In this document: positions 51,715 to 61,530 of the stretch, piece by piece
Layout: the number at the start of each line of letters is the position of its first letter
Position numbering within the stretch: the stretch's first letter is position 1
Assembly (NCBI GenBank): GCA_017303455.1
Contig: JAFLBM010000001.1
Coordinates: 147,449-211,448, forward strand
Length of the DNA: 64,000 nt
Source of the DNA: Chitinophagales bacterium
Lineage (GTDB): Bacteria > Bacteroidota > Bacteroidia > Chitinophagales > Chitinophagaceae
Direction of reading: 5' to 3'
The notes under the pieces: generated by a model
What the model was told of the DNA's origin: nothing
The model's input: only the letters and a program-made list of their open reading frames with translations
Databases searched by the model: none
Made by a program: the position numbers and the translations under genes

Positions 51715-54700
51715 ATGAAGTATATAATTTCTGTTCTTGCCCTTGTAGCTTCTTTGCAGCTATCGGCACAGCAACAATCAGCTTATTTCTTATCTACTCC
51801 CTGTCTTACACCCGATGGCCAAAACGTCATCTTTAGTTTTGAAGGAGACCTGTGGACGGCATCCGTAAAAGATAAACAGGCAACGAGGTTAACTGCGATG
51901 CAGGGTTATGAAACCAATCCCAGGGTTTCCCCTGATGGTAAATGGATTGCTTTTACGGGAAGACAATACGGTAATGCCGATGTATTTGTGGTGCCGGTCA
52001 ATGGCGGCGAGGTAAAACAAATCACCTGGCATAGTGGCAATGATGAAGTAACCAGCTGGAGCTGGGATTCAAAATTTATTTACTTCAACAGCGGACGGGT
52101 GGGACAGGTGGCTGGTTTTAAAGTGAGTGCAGAAGGCGGCACACCGGTTCGTGTATTCGGCAATTATTTTTTCCAGTATGATCATAACCTGGTGGAGCAC
52201 CCAACCAGCGGGGAGATATTTTTTAACGACACCTGGGAAAGTATCAGCCAGGCACAACGGAAACGGTATAAAGGACCTTTCAACCCGGATATACAATCGT
52301 ATAACCTGAAAACAAAACAGTATAAAAAATACACGGATTGGGAAGGAAAGGATTTTGCCGCTACCATTGATAAGAACGGGAATATCTATTTTATTTCTGA
52401 CGAAGCCAACGGGGAGTATAATCTTTATACGATTGATAATGGAAAGAAAAAAGCACTGACCCGTTTTTCATCTTCTGTCAAATCACCGGTGGTGAATGCC
52501 AATGGCGGTAAGATCGTATTTGAAAAAGATTACCAGTTGTGGTTGTATGATGTGAAATCGGATAAGGAAACGAAACTGGATATTGCGATCATCCGCAATA
52601 ATATCCTCCCCCAGGAAAAGGATTTTGATGTGAAAAGTAATATCAGTGCTTTTGATGTATCACCCGATGGGAAAAAGCTGGCATTCATTTCCCGTGGTGA
52701 GGTATTTGTCAGTGATATTGAAGGGAAATTCATTAAAATGATCAACCGGGGTTCAGCAGAAAGGGCAAGAGAGATCAAATGGATGAGTGATAACAAGACC
52801 TTACTTTTTAACCAGACCCTCGAAGGGTATACCAACTGGTACACCATCGCTGCAGATGGATCCGGCACTCTGAAGCAACTGACTAATGATAAAATGAATA
52901 ACAGGGCCATCGCTTTCAATAAAAAAAGAGATAAGGCTGTTTACCTGAGCGGACGTGGTGAAGTAAGAATAATGGACCTGAAAACATTACAGAGTAAAAC
53001 CGTAGCAAAGGAAGAGATCTGGGGTTTTCAATACAGCGACCCGGGTTTTTCACCTAATGATGAGTATGTTCTCTTCACCGCCATGCGGAATTTTGAACAG
53101 GATATTTTCATTCATAACCTGAAGGAGAATAAAACGATCAACATCACCAATACAGGAGTTACCGAATCTGATCCGTTTTGGTCCGGTGACGGGAAATATA
53201 TTTTCTTCACTTCGCAGCGGCTAAAACCATCCTATCCATTTGGTATGGCCAATGCAAAAGTGTACCGGATGCCCCTGGATAAACTGGATGAACCGTTCCG
53301 GTTAGATAAATTCAACGAGCTGTTTAAAGAAGAGAAAAAAGATACTTCCAAAAAAGCAACGCCTGCTGCCGCAGCAGATACAAAACCGATTACCATCGAC
53401 CTGGACAGGATCATGGAAAGACTGGAACAGGTGGGCCCTTCCTTCGGTGCCCAGTTCATCCAGTATGTGTACCAGAAAGGAGAGAAGACCAGTGTACTGT
53501 ACACGAGCAATCATGGCGAAGGAAGGAATGCTTTATGGAAAACAGTGATCGAACCTTTTGAACAAAATAAAACAGAGAAGATCGCAGGTACTGACCTGAG
53601 TTTCAATTTTGGTATCGTGGAGGTAAGCGATAAGTTATATGCGCTGCTGAACGGTAATATTAATAAGCTGAACCTGGATGCCAATAAGGTTGATTTGATC
53701 AATATCGGGTACACCTTCCGCCGGAATTTAGCAGAAGAATTCAGCCAGATGTTTGAAGAAACCTGGGCGCAGATGGAAGAGAATTATTATGATGAAAATT
53801 TCCATGGGCTGAACTGGAAGAAAACCAAAGAGTATTACCAGCGGTTTATTCCTTACCTGAATACAAGAGCCGACCTGAGGGTTTTATTAAATGATATGCT
53901 CGGAGAATTGAATTCCTCTCACCAGGGCTTTAACTCTTTTGGCACGGATGAAACGATTGCATTGAGTAACCGTACCATGGAGACCGGCATCATCTTCGAA
54001 GAAGGAGATCCTTATAAAGTAAAGTATGTTGTCAAAAGATCAGCAGCTGAAAAAAAATCAATTGAGATCAGGCCCGGGGATGTGCTGGTGAAAGTAAATG
54101 ATGAATCAGTAGACAAAGGCAAAGACCGGAATTACTATTTCACCAAACCATCCCTGGATAATGAACTGGAACTGACTTTTGACCGGGCCGGCCAGATGAT
54201 TACGGTAAAGATCCACCCGCAATCCACTTTATTCACCAACCTCTATGATGAATGGATAGACAATAACCAGAAAAGGGTGGATGAAAAAGGTAAAGGCAGG
54301 ATCGCTTATGGTTATATGAAGAATATGGGACAGTTTGAGCTTGACCAGTTCATCATTGATATGACACAGGAACTGAATAATAAAGACGCCCTGATCTTTG
54401 ACCTGCGTTATAATACCGGTGGCAATGTGCATGATGAAGTGTTGAAATTTCTGTCGCAGAAAGCCTACCTGCAATGGAAATACAGGGAAGGGAAACTGAC
54501 TCCTCAGTCGAATTTTGCACCGGCGGATAAGCCCATTATTTTACTGATCAATGAACAATCGCTGAGTGATGCAGAAATGACGGCACAGGGATTCAAAGCA
54601 TTAAAGTTGGGAACCATTATTGGTAATGGTACTTACCGCTGGATCATCTTTACCAGTGGCGTTGGTTTGGTGGATGGTTCTTCCGTTCGCATGCCGGGCT

Positions 54701-54849
54701 GGGGTTGCTACAGCCTGGATGGAAAAGACCTCGAGATGAATGGTGTGCAACCGGATATACAGGTGATCAACAGTTTTGATGATAAACTGAATGGCCGTGA
54801 TCCGCAATTGGACAGGGCAATTGAGGAGTTACTTAAAAAACTGAAATAA
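51715..54849 (+). CDS. Tricorn-like S41-family peptidase
   Basis: 1044 residues. A signal peptide (MKYIISVLALVASLQLSAQ) places it outside the cytosol. The N-terminal 550 residues are TolB/WD-like propeller repeats (LTPDGQNVIFSFEGDLW, VSPDGKWIAFTGRQYGNADVFV, VSPDGKKLAFISRGEVFV). A Lys/Ala-rich linker follows, then a helical C1 region (FEETWAQMEENYYDENFHGLNW) and a PDZ domain (about 770-850, IRPGDVLVKVNDESVDKG). The S41 core has DLRYNTGGNVHDEV and INEQSLSDAE with probable nucleophile Ser951. This is the order of tricorn-type proteases and their bacterial homologues. It probably degrades peptides in the periplasm. Confidence 0.94.
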   Translation: MKYIISVLALVASLQLSAQQQSAYFLSTPCLTPDGQNVIFSFEGDLWTASVKDKQATRLTAMQGYETNPRVSPDGKWIAFTGRQYGNADVFVVPVNGGEVKQITWHSGNDEVTSWSWDSKFIYFNSGRVGQVAGFKVSAEGGTPVRVFGNYFFQYDHNLVEHPTSGEIFFNDTWESISQAQRKRYKGPFNPDIQSYNLKTKQYKKYTDWEGKDFAATIDKNGNIYFISDEANGEYNLYTIDNGKKKALTRFSSSVKSPVVNANGGKIVFEKDYQLWLYDVKSDKETKLDIAIIRNNILPQEKDFDVKSNISAFDVSPDGKKLAFISRGEVFVSDIEGKFIKMINRGSAERAREIKWMSDNKTLLFNQTLEGYTNWYTIAADGSGTLKQLTNDKMNNRAIAFNKKRDKAVYLSGRGEVRIMDLKTLQSKTVAKEEIWGFQYSDPGFSPNDEYVLFTAMRNFEQDIFIHNLKENKTINITNTGVTESDPFWSGDGKYIFFTSQRLKPSYPFGMANAKVYRMPLDKLDEPFRLDKFNELFKEEKKDTSKKATPAAAADTKPITIDLDRIMERLEQVGPSFGAQFIQYVYQKGEKTSVLYTSNHGEGRNALWKTVIEPFEQNKTEKIAGTDLSFNFGIVEVSDKLYALLNGNINKLNLDANKVDLINIGYTFRRNLAEEFSQMFEETWAQMEENYYDENFHGLNWKKTKEYYQRFIPYLNTRADLRVLLNDMLGELNSSHQGFNSFGTDETIALSNRTMETGIIFEEGDPYKVKYVVKRSAAEKKSIEIRPGDVLVKVNDESVDKGKDRNYYFTKPSLDNELELTFDRAGQMITVKIHPQSTLFTNLYDEWIDNNQKRVDEKGKGRIAYGYMKNMGQFELDQFIIDMTQELNNKDALIFDLRYNTGGNVHDEVLKFLSQKAYLQWKYREGKLTPQSNFAPADKPIILLINEQSLSDAEMTAQGFKALKLGTIIGNGTYRWIIFTSGVGLVDGSSVRMPGWGCYSLDGKDLEMNGVQPDIQVINSFDDKLNGRDPQLDRAIEELLKKLK

Positions 54850-54869
54850 AGAATAACAATAATGTTATA

Positions 54870-54905
54870 AACAGGTGTGGCAAAACGCCACACCTGTTTT
54901 ACTTT
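54870..54905 (+). terminator. Terminator after the tricorn-like gene
   Basis: AACAGGTGTGGC-aaaac-GCCACACCTGTT followed by TTACTTTT. Confidence 0.92.
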
Positions 54906-54911
54906 TAGGCC

Positions 54912-55757
54912 ATGAGAAAGATAATAGTATTCCTGCTGATCATTGCAGTTTCAGAAGTTTCGGCCCAGTCAAAGCTGCATGTCATGACCTTCAATATCCG
55001 TTTGAATGTTGCTTCTGACAGCCTCAATGCATGGCCGTACCGGAAAGATAAACTGGCATCGCAGGTATTATTTCATAAAGCAGAACTGTTGGGTGTGCAG
55101 GAAGCCCTGCATGACCAGATGATGGACCTGGAGGAAAGTTTACCCCAATTCAAATTTGTTGGGGTGGGAAGAGAAGACGGAAAGACCAAAGGCGAATACT
55201 CAGCGATCTTTTATGATACAACACGGTTACAGGCTTTGCAGTCGAATACCTTCTGGTTATCATTAACACCCGAATTGCCAGGCAGTAAAAGCTGGGATGC
55301 CGCTATTACAAGAATAGTGACCTGGGCAAAATTCAAAGACAGGAAAACAAAGAAGATATTCTATGCCTTCAATACCCATTTTGATCATATAGGTAAACTG
55401 GCAAGAAAAGAAAGTGCTTTATTATTACTGCAAAAAGTAAAAGAAATAGCGGGGAATACGCCAGTTGTTATCACCGGTGATTTTAATGCCAAACCAACCG
55501 ATGAACCCATACAGGTAATAATGGATAAAAACAACCCGCTTCATGTACTGGATTCAAAAGAATTGTCTGTAACACCGCATTATGGTCCTACCGGCACCTT
55601 CAATGGTTTTCGTTCCAAAGAGACTGATGGTCAGCCCATCGATTATATCTTCCTGAAAGGAAAGTGGAAAGTATTAAGTCATGCCACGATTTCCCAGACC
55701 TGGGAAGGCCGTTTTGCCTCTGATCATTTTTCGGTGCTGGCAGAGCTGGTGCTTTAA
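54912..55757 (+). CDS. Exported endonuclease/exonuclease/phosphatase (EEP) family hydrolase
   Basis: 281 residues. A signal peptide (IIVFLLIIAVSEVSAQ) precedes an EEP fold with all main residues: Asn28 (TFNIR), Glu64 (GVQEAL), NTHFDHIG, TGDFNAKPTDEP, PIDYIFLKG and the final SDHFSVLAEL. Exported members of this type in Bacteroidota act on phosphodiesters such as those of lipids, sugars or nucleic acids. The substrate is not shown. It starts right after the terminator of the tricorn-like gene. Its stop overlaps the stop of the convergent gene by three bases. Confidence 0.92.
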   Translation: MRKIIVFLLIIAVSEVSAQSKLHVMTFNIRLNVASDSLNAWPYRKDKLASQVLFHKAELLGVQEALHDQMMDLEESLPQFKFVGVGREDGKTKGEYSAIFYDTTRLQALQSNTFWLSLTPELPGSKSWDAAITRIVTWAKFKDRKTKKIFYAFNTHFDHIGKLARKESALLLLQKVKEIAGNTPVVITGDFNAKPTDEPIQVIMDKNNPLHVLDSKELSVTPHYGPTGTFNGFRSKETDGQPIDYIFLKGKWKVLSHATISQTWEGRFASDHFSVLAELVL

Positions 55758-56821
55758 TTCCTTATAGAAACAGGGTTCTTCTTAACGAACCGAACCATGG
55801 CACTGCTGCCTTCGGTACTTTCCAATCTTGCTTCGTAGCGTTTTTCACCCACGATGGCTACCATATAAGAAGTATTAGGTGGAATAGATCCCAGGTTCTC
55901 CGCTACCATGATCAGTTCATTGGTTTCGTTCAGTTCACTCACCGCTAATTTGATGGAGTAGGCATTGCCGGTAAGGCGGATATGCTGGAAGATCAGTTTA
56001 TCATTTAAGAAAAGTGAAATGGAGTCGCCGTCAATCTCTGCATTATCATAAAACCGAAGTTCAACCGAATCGCCAGTAACGGGAATTTCTGTTGTCAGTA
56101 CTTTTTTCCGGGTACTGAATTTCTCTTCAATGGTAGGAGGCTTCACCGGTGCTGTGATTTTCACCACCGGTTTTGGCTCTTCTGTTTTTTGAACAGGTGC
56201 TGGTTCAACGATCGGTTTGGTTGGTTCCGCCTTTACCTTCTCCACCGGTGGCGTCGGTTTGACCGGCGGTGCTTCGTTTGTTGGTCGCTCAGCAGGAACA
56301 GCAGCGAGGCCAGCGATACTATCAATAATAAAAGGATCATTTCCTCCGGCAAGATAATTATCAATCACAAAATCCCATTCATCTTCAAAGGAAGGACCGG
56401 CTGCTTTGTCCAAATGAACATCTCCATTCTGACGGTTATCTTCTTTCTTGCCTGTTTTACCATCCAGCATCATGCTGCCATCACCGGGGCAATTGAAATC
56501 GGCACTGGACAGCATCGCATTTTTTCCGGGTGAGGAAAGATTGAAACGACCTGTCTTTTCTTCCAGTAACTGGTCATCCCACCACACGGCTTCATTCGTG
56601 CTGTTATTGAAATATCCTTTTATACTATAACGGCGGTAATGCGTGGCTGATTCGTAGTAATACGAAGTACCGGCCAGGCTGTCGCCCTTTTGAATGATCT
56701 TGACCTCCACTTTTTGCCGGTTGATCTTCCCCTTCCACACCCCGGTTATCATTTGTGCATGAAGAGAATAGGTATTCAGTAACAGGAAAGCGGCGAAAAG
56801 CTTCGCTAAGTGTTTTTGCAT
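55754..56821 (-). CDS. Exported protein with proline-rich linker, function unknown
   Basis: 355 residues. A signal peptide (LAKLFAAFLLLNTYSLHAQ) is followed by a small beta-domain (MITGVWKGKINRQKVEVKIIQ, YYYESATHYRRYSIKGYF). Then comes a linker of about 65 residues rich in Pro, Lys and Glu (PPVKPTPPVEKVKAEPTKP), and a C-terminal beta-sandwich (LRFYDNAEIDGDSISLFLND, LIMVAENLGSIPPNTSYMVAIV). I have seen the C-terminal module as a recurrent element of exported proteins in this lineage, with no known function. The Pro-rich linker suggests that it reaches through the periplasm. It is convergent with the EEP gene. Confidence 0.85.
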   Translation of the reverse strand: MQKHLAKLFAAFLLLNTYSLHAQMITGVWKGKINRQKVEVKIIQKGDSLAGTSYYYESATHYRRYSIKGYFNNSTNEAVWWDDQLLEEKTGRFNLSSPGKNAMLSSADFNCPGDGSMMLDGKTGKKEDNRQNGDVHLDKAAGPSFEDEWDFVIDNYLAGGNDPFIIDSIAGLAAVPAERPTNEAPPVKPTPPVEKVKAEPTKPIVEPAPVQKTEEPKPVVKITAPVKPPTIEEKFSTRKKVLTTEIPVTGDSVELRFYDNAEIDGDSISLFLNDKLIFQHIRLTGNAYSIKLAVSELNETNELIMVAENLGSIPPNTSYMVAIVGEKRYEARLESTEGSSAMVRFVKKNPVSIRN

Positions 56822-56899
56822 CAGGCAGAAAATGTTTTAAAAAGACGTGTCAGGAGTTAAAACGGCTTCAACAAAGAAATATTTTGCGTTTATCACCTC

Positions 56900-56928
56900 T
56901 TTGACCCATTTTAGACCGGATATTCTTT
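56900..56928 (+). promoter_or_regulatory. Candidate promoter of the M36 peptidase gene
   Basis: TTTG at 56900-56903, a 17-base spacer, then TATTCTTT at 56921-56928 (near match to TAnnTTTG). It is about 57 bases before the ATG at 56985. A palindrome GAACGTTC lies at about 56952-56959. Confidence 0.4.
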
Positions 56929-56984
56929 ATTTTAGAACCTTTAAATTTTACGAACGTTCACATACCAACCAAACTCTTGTATTC

Positions 56985-59900
56985 ATGAGAAAACTTTTAC
57001 TCTGCTTTTTTGCAGTTAGCTGTTTTACTATTACCCGTGCACAGGATGCTGAAACAGCAGCAGCCCGCCAGCTTGTTGGCAAGAACCGTGCTGAGATCGG
57101 GTTAACTGCAGATGACCTCAACAACATTTTTATTGCTAATACCTATAAGATAGACGGGCGGCAGGATATCCGCATGGTGTACCTGCAGCAAAGCTATAAA
57201 GGAGTGCCGGTGTTCAATGAACTGCAGGTGCTGGCATTTAAAAATGACCAGCTTGTTTCCAATGCCGGAAGCCGTATCGGTAAGATGGAAGCAAAAGTAA
57301 ATGTAAACAATGTGGATCCTGCAATTACTGTGGAGTCTGCTGTTCAGCTGACACTGGCGGATGCTAAACTATCTGCAAAGCAACCTGTCGTTGCAGCAAT
57401 GGTCAATGGAGCAGTTCACAAGTATGAGTTTGGAACTTTAGGTATCAGTTTTGAAAAGATCACAGCAGAATTATTATGGTTACCCACCGAAGATAAGAGC
57501 AGGGTCCGCCTGGCCTGGCAGGTGTTTATCACACCCACCAACTCATCTGACTATTGGCTGGTTCGTATTGATGCCATGAACGGTACTGTACTGGGTAAAC
57601 AAAATTTGACGATCACCTGTAATTGGGGAGATGGTAAACATACCACTGCGGAGCATTTTGCAAAAGGACATGGTCTGCAGCAAAAAAATACCCTGGCTCC
57701 TCAAAAAGACCAATTGTTTAAATGGGAATACAAACCTTTTGTTGTCAGTTCAGCCAGTTACCGGGTTGTTCCTTATCCTTATGAGAGCCCCACCCATCTT
57801 GGTGGTACCGGTTCTCAACTGGTAACCGATCCCTGGACGATGGCGGCAGGCAATGCCACTTCACTGGGATGGCATAATGATGGGGCTGCTTATCATGACA
57901 GTACCCGCGGTAATAATGTTTGGGCAGCGGAAGACCGGTCGAATACCAACGGGGTTATTGACAGGGCAGCAGTTTCTTCCACTGCACAACCCAATCTTAC
58001 ATTTGATTTTAGCCCTGATTATACACAGGCACCAACCATTGCAACGAACCAGAATTTTGCGATCACTAATTTGTTTTACTGGAATAATATCATGCATGAT
58101 ATTCTGTACCTCTATGGTTTTACAGAACAGACGGGTAATTTTCAAAATGATAACCAGGGTCGTGGTGGTTTGGGAAATGACTATGTGATAGCCGATGCAC
58201 AGGATGGTGGAGGTTCTAATAATGCCAATTTTGCAACACCAAATGATGGAGCAAGGCCCAGGATGCAGATGTATTTATGGACGGCCCCTAATCCTGATCG
58301 TGATGGCGATCTCGATAACAGTATCGTCGCCCATGAATTTGCACACGGTATCAGCAACCGGCTGACCGGCGGACCCAACAACAGTTCCTGCCTGGGTAAT
58401 GCAGAACAGGCAGGCGAAGGCTGGAGCGATTATTATGGTCTGATGGTAACCACCAACTGGGCTACTGCAAGCATTGGAGACGGGGCGATAGGTCGGGGCA
58501 TTGGTACTTATGCCCTGAACCAGCCGACAACCGGTCTTGGTATCCGTGCATTCCGGTATTCTACCAATCTTGCTATCAACCCGAGAGTCTATTCTGCCAC
58601 ACTACCTGCCCAACAACACGACAGGGGTGAATACTGGTGTGCAGCTTTATGGGAAATGACCTGGGAGATCATTCAACAGGCTGGTATCAACCCGAACCTG
58701 TTCAATCCCGCTGCAGGAGGTGGTAATGCCGTTGCCTTTAAACTGGTAACAGAAGGTATGCGTTTGCAACCCTGCAATCCGGGTTTCATTGATGCAAGAA
58801 ATGCTATTCTGAGAGCAGATACATTATTTTTTGGTGCACAATACAGTTGCGCCATCTGGAGAGCTTTTGCAAAAAGAGGAATGGGAAGAAACGCTTCACA
58901 AGGTTCTTCCAATAGTGTAACAGACCAGGTGCCGAGTTTTGCCGTTGATAATGGCACATTCTCCATAACACAAAGTGCTCCCCAGGTACAGGAAGGACAA
59001 AATGTTACCTATACAAACAAACTGACAGCCGGTGTTTGCTCACCTATCACCAACTTTTTTATCACGGATACATTACCAGCCAACGTTACGTATGTAAGTG
59101 GCGGAACTTATAATGCAGGAAACCGGACGATAACATTCGGGCCTGTTAACCTGGCCACCGGGCAAACCCAAACTTATCCATTTACGGTGACTGTAAACCC
59201 CGGAACTTATTTTGCCCCTGTTGAACATATCAATGAGCCGGTAGCGGCAGCATCAATCCCGGCAACCTGGACAGCCACTTCGATCAATGCCACGGTATGG
59301 ACTGCTTCCACGACGCAAAGCCAGAGTTCACCGAATGCTTTCTTCTCGCCGAATTCCACAGGCACTTCCGATCTGTCATTAGCGACAACGAATAGTTATA
59401 CATTAAATGCCACGCCTTCCTCTTATACAACCCTGAGTTTCTGGCACCGGTATAATACAGAAGATGGCTGGGATGGCGGTGTTGTTGAAGTAAGTACCAA
59501 TGGTGGGGCAAGCTGGAGTGATCTTGGCTCAAAAATGAAATTGAATCCGTATAACGGGTCATTAGGAACAGGGAGTGCATTAGCTTCAAGAACTGCTTTT
59601 ACCGGCAATAGCGGTGCTTTTGTCCGCACTTTAATTGATCTGTCTTCTTATGCCGGCCAGAGTATCAAGGTACGTTTCCGTTTTGCATCAGATGACAATA
59701 CAGCTCCCACTGGTGGCGGCTGGTATGTTGATGATATCGTTCTCAGTACAGAACCTGCTGTTACAATCAAATCGAACTTGTTCAATGCCTCAAGTGCATT
59801 GCAGTCGGTTACAGATACTATCACGAGGATATTACCTGGTGTGGCCTGTACGCCTGTTACAGTAACAACACAGCCAACAGATATTACAACCTGTTCCGGC

Positions 59901-61214
59901 AGTACTGCTACATATACTGTTGCAGCAACGGGCACAGCCGCGATCGGCTACCAATGGCAGGTAAATACCGGCAGCGGATTTACGAATATTACAAATGCTG
60001 CACCTTATGGGGGTGCTGCAACAGCAACACTTACCGTTACCGGCGTCACAGCAGGAATGAATGGTTATCAATACCGTTGTGTGATAACGAATCCCTGCTC
60101 ATCCGTCAACTCTAATAACGTTACACTAACCGTAACAGCGGTTGCAACGATCAATACACAACCAGCCAACAGTACTGTTTGTGCAACAGGTAATACAACT
60201 TTCTCAGTAGCTGCAACCGGGGCCACCGGTTACCAGTGGCAGGTGAATACCGGCAGCGGGTTTACTGATATTACAAATGGAGCCCCTTATTCAGGTGCCA
60301 CCACTGCTACACTAACCATAACAGGTGTGGCAGCTAATATGAACACATATCAATATCGTTGTGTGCTTACCAGTTGCGGACCTGTATTGAATTCGACGGC
60401 TGCTACTTTAAGCACTTTTGTTGCTGCTGCGGTTTCATCTCAGCCAACCAGCTCGGCGGTTTGTGTGGGAGGAAGTAGTAGCTTCTCGGTTTCAGCAACT
60501 GGTGTTGTTACAAGTTATCAGTGGCAGGTAAGTGGTGATGGAGTCGTCTATAATAACCTCACAGGCAGCACAAACCCTGTTCTTACTTTAAACCCGGTAA
60601 CTGCTTCAATGAATGGCAACTATTATCGTTGCGTGGTAACAGGAAATTGTAATGTGGTTAATTCAAACCCTGCCGTGCTTACCGTAAATCCGTTACCAGT
60701 GATTACCCTGACAGCTTCATCAACTGTGGTGTGTGCCTCTGATCCCACCGTTACATTAAACGCATCTTTGACTGGTGGTACCTGGAGTGGGGCAGGGATT
60801 CAGGGTAGTAATTTTATACCTGCGGTGGCGGGAGTGGGTACTTCTGTGTTAAATTATACAGGGACAAATGCCTTCGGTTGTACTTCTTCACAATCCATCA
60901 ATATACAGGTAAATGAATGTCCTGAACGTCACTTAACACTGGCGCAGCCTAATTCGATCATCGTTTATCCTAACCCGAATGACGGAAGGTTCAGTATCAG
61001 GATCAAATCAGATCTGTTTACCAGGATGGGTATGAGGGTCTATGCAAGCGATGGGAAATTGGTAAATACTCAATCATTCAGTGGTTTGTATTATGACAGG
61101 GTGGTGCCGGTCGATCTTTCGACACTGGCAGCAGGAGTTTACCAGCTCTTCCTGTATAATGATGAAGGTAATACCTTAGTTAAGAGGACTTTTAGCATCA
61201 TAATAGCCCGGTAA
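56985..61214 (+). CDS. M36-family (fungalysin) metallopeptidase, T9SS cargo with Ig modules
   Basis: 1409 residues from the ATG at 56985, directly before the signal peptide (LLLCFFAVSCFTITRAQ); the frame is open back to 56847. A propeptide (FTP/PepSY type, about 40-190) keeps the enzyme inactive until cleaved. The catalytic domain has HEFAH at 450-454 and Glu478 in EGWSDYYG, with the normal zinc spacing. Then come a DUF11-like domain, a jelly-roll domain (YTTLSFWHRYNTEDGWDGGVVEV, GWYVDDIVLS) and three Ig-like repeats (59864-60690) with the core YQWQVNTGSGF. A type A sorting domain (VYPNPNDGRFSIRI, LAAGVYQLFLYN) ends it. It is a secreted protease anchored through T9SS. Confidence 0.95.
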   Translation: MRKLLLCFFAVSCFTITRAQDAETAAARQLVGKNRAEIGLTADDLNNIFIANTYKIDGRQDIRMVYLQQSYKGVPVFNELQVLAFKNDQLVSNAGSRIGKMEAKVNVNNVDPAITVESAVQLTLADAKLSAKQPVVAAMVNGAVHKYEFGTLGISFEKITAELLWLPTEDKSRVRLAWQVFITPTNSSDYWLVRIDAMNGTVLGKQNLTITCNWGDGKHTTAEHFAKGHGLQQKNTLAPQKDQLFKWEYKPFVVSSASYRVVPYPYESPTHLGGTGSQLVTDPWTMAAGNATSLGWHNDGAAYHDSTRGNNVWAAEDRSNTNGVIDRAAVSSTAQPNLTFDFSPDYTQAPTIATNQNFAITNLFYWNNIMHDILYLYGFTEQTGNFQNDNQGRGGLGNDYVIADAQDGGGSNNANFATPNDGARPRMQMYLWTAPNPDRDGDLDNSIVAHEFAHGISNRLTGGPNNSSCLGNAEQAGEGWSDYYGLMVTTNWATASIGDGAIGRGIGTYALNQPTTGLGIRAFRYSTNLAINPRVYSATLPAQQHDRGEYWCAALWEMTWEIIQQAGINPNLFNPAAGGGNAVAFKLVTEGMRLQPCNPGFIDARNAILRADTLFFGAQYSCAIWRAFAKRGMGRNASQGSSNSVTDQVPSFAVDNGTFSITQSAPQVQEGQNVTYTNKLTAGVCSPITNFFITDTLPANVTYVSGGTYNAGNRTITFGPVNLATGQTQTYPFTVTVNPGTYFAPVEHINEPVAAASIPATWTATSINATVWTASTTQSQSSPNAFFSPNSTGTSDLSLATTNSYTLNATPSSYTTLSFWHRYNTEDGWDGGVVEVSTNGGASWSDLGSKMKLNPYNGSLGTGSALASRTAFTGNSGAFVRTLIDLSSYAGQSIKVRFRFASDDNTAPTGGGWYVDDIVLSTEPAVTIKSNLFNASSALQSVTDTITRILPGVACTPVTVTTQPTDITTCSGSTATYTVAATGTAAIGYQWQVNTGSGFTNITNAAPYGGAATATLTVTGVTAGMNGYQYRCVITNPCSSVNSNNVTLTVTAVATINTQPANSTVCATGNTTFSVAATGATGYQWQVNTGSGFTDITNGAPYSGATTATLTITGVAANMNTYQYRCVLTSCGPVLNSTAATLSTFVAAAVSSQPTSSAVCVGGSSSFSVSATGVVTSYQWQVSGDGVVYNNLTGSTNPVLTLNPVTASMNGNYYRCVVTGNCNVVNSNPAVLTVNPLPVITLTASSTVVCASDPTVTLNASLTGGTWSGAGIQGSNFIPAVAGVGTSVLNYTGTNAFGCTSSQSINIQVNECPERHLTLAQPNSIIVYPNPNDGRFSIRIKSDLFTRMGMRVYASDGKLVNTQSFSGLYYDRVVPVDLSTLAAGVYQLFLYNDEGNTLVKRTFSIIIAR
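59864..60690 (+). repeat. Three tandem Ig-like modules in the M36 peptidase
   Basis: Units at about 59864-60142, 60152-60412 and 60433-60690. Each opens with a QPxxxxxC pattern and holds YQWQV and YRCV. The first two share the core WQVNTGSGFT almost exactly at DNA level, so they come from a recent duplication or exchange. Confidence 0.75.
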
Positions 61215-61530
61215 TATAAATGCCGGGATAAAGAAAAGACGGGCACCTTCAGGTGCCCGTCTTTTTCGTCTTTAAGTAGTTTGAGAAGGCTATAAGGTAT
61301 AACAAATAGGTACGGCCACCCGGGAAAAAGTTAGTAAAAAAACGATACCCGGTAAACTTAAAAAGAGATAGCTCCGGCGATTTAATAGCCCCCAAAAAGA
61401 TTGCTGGTTTCTGCGTCTATAAGGCTGAATATTTTCTTTTTAAATGTTGTTGCGCTGGAAAAAATTCCTAACTTTCCCGCAGAAACCTGAGACGGGTTCT
61501 GTCAATATTTTCAACCACCAAACTGTGCTT
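61215..61530. other. 316-base intergenic region
   Basis: Contains the terminator at 61234-61266. The rest (61267-61530) carries the leader of the last gene; a possible -7 box is TAACTTTC near 61470. Nothing else was seen. Confidence 0.5.
61234..61266 (+). terminator. Terminator after the M36 peptidase gene
   Basis: AAAAGACGGGCACCT-tc-AGGTGCCCGTCTTTTT, a 15-bp or longer stem with T-run. Confidence 0.94.
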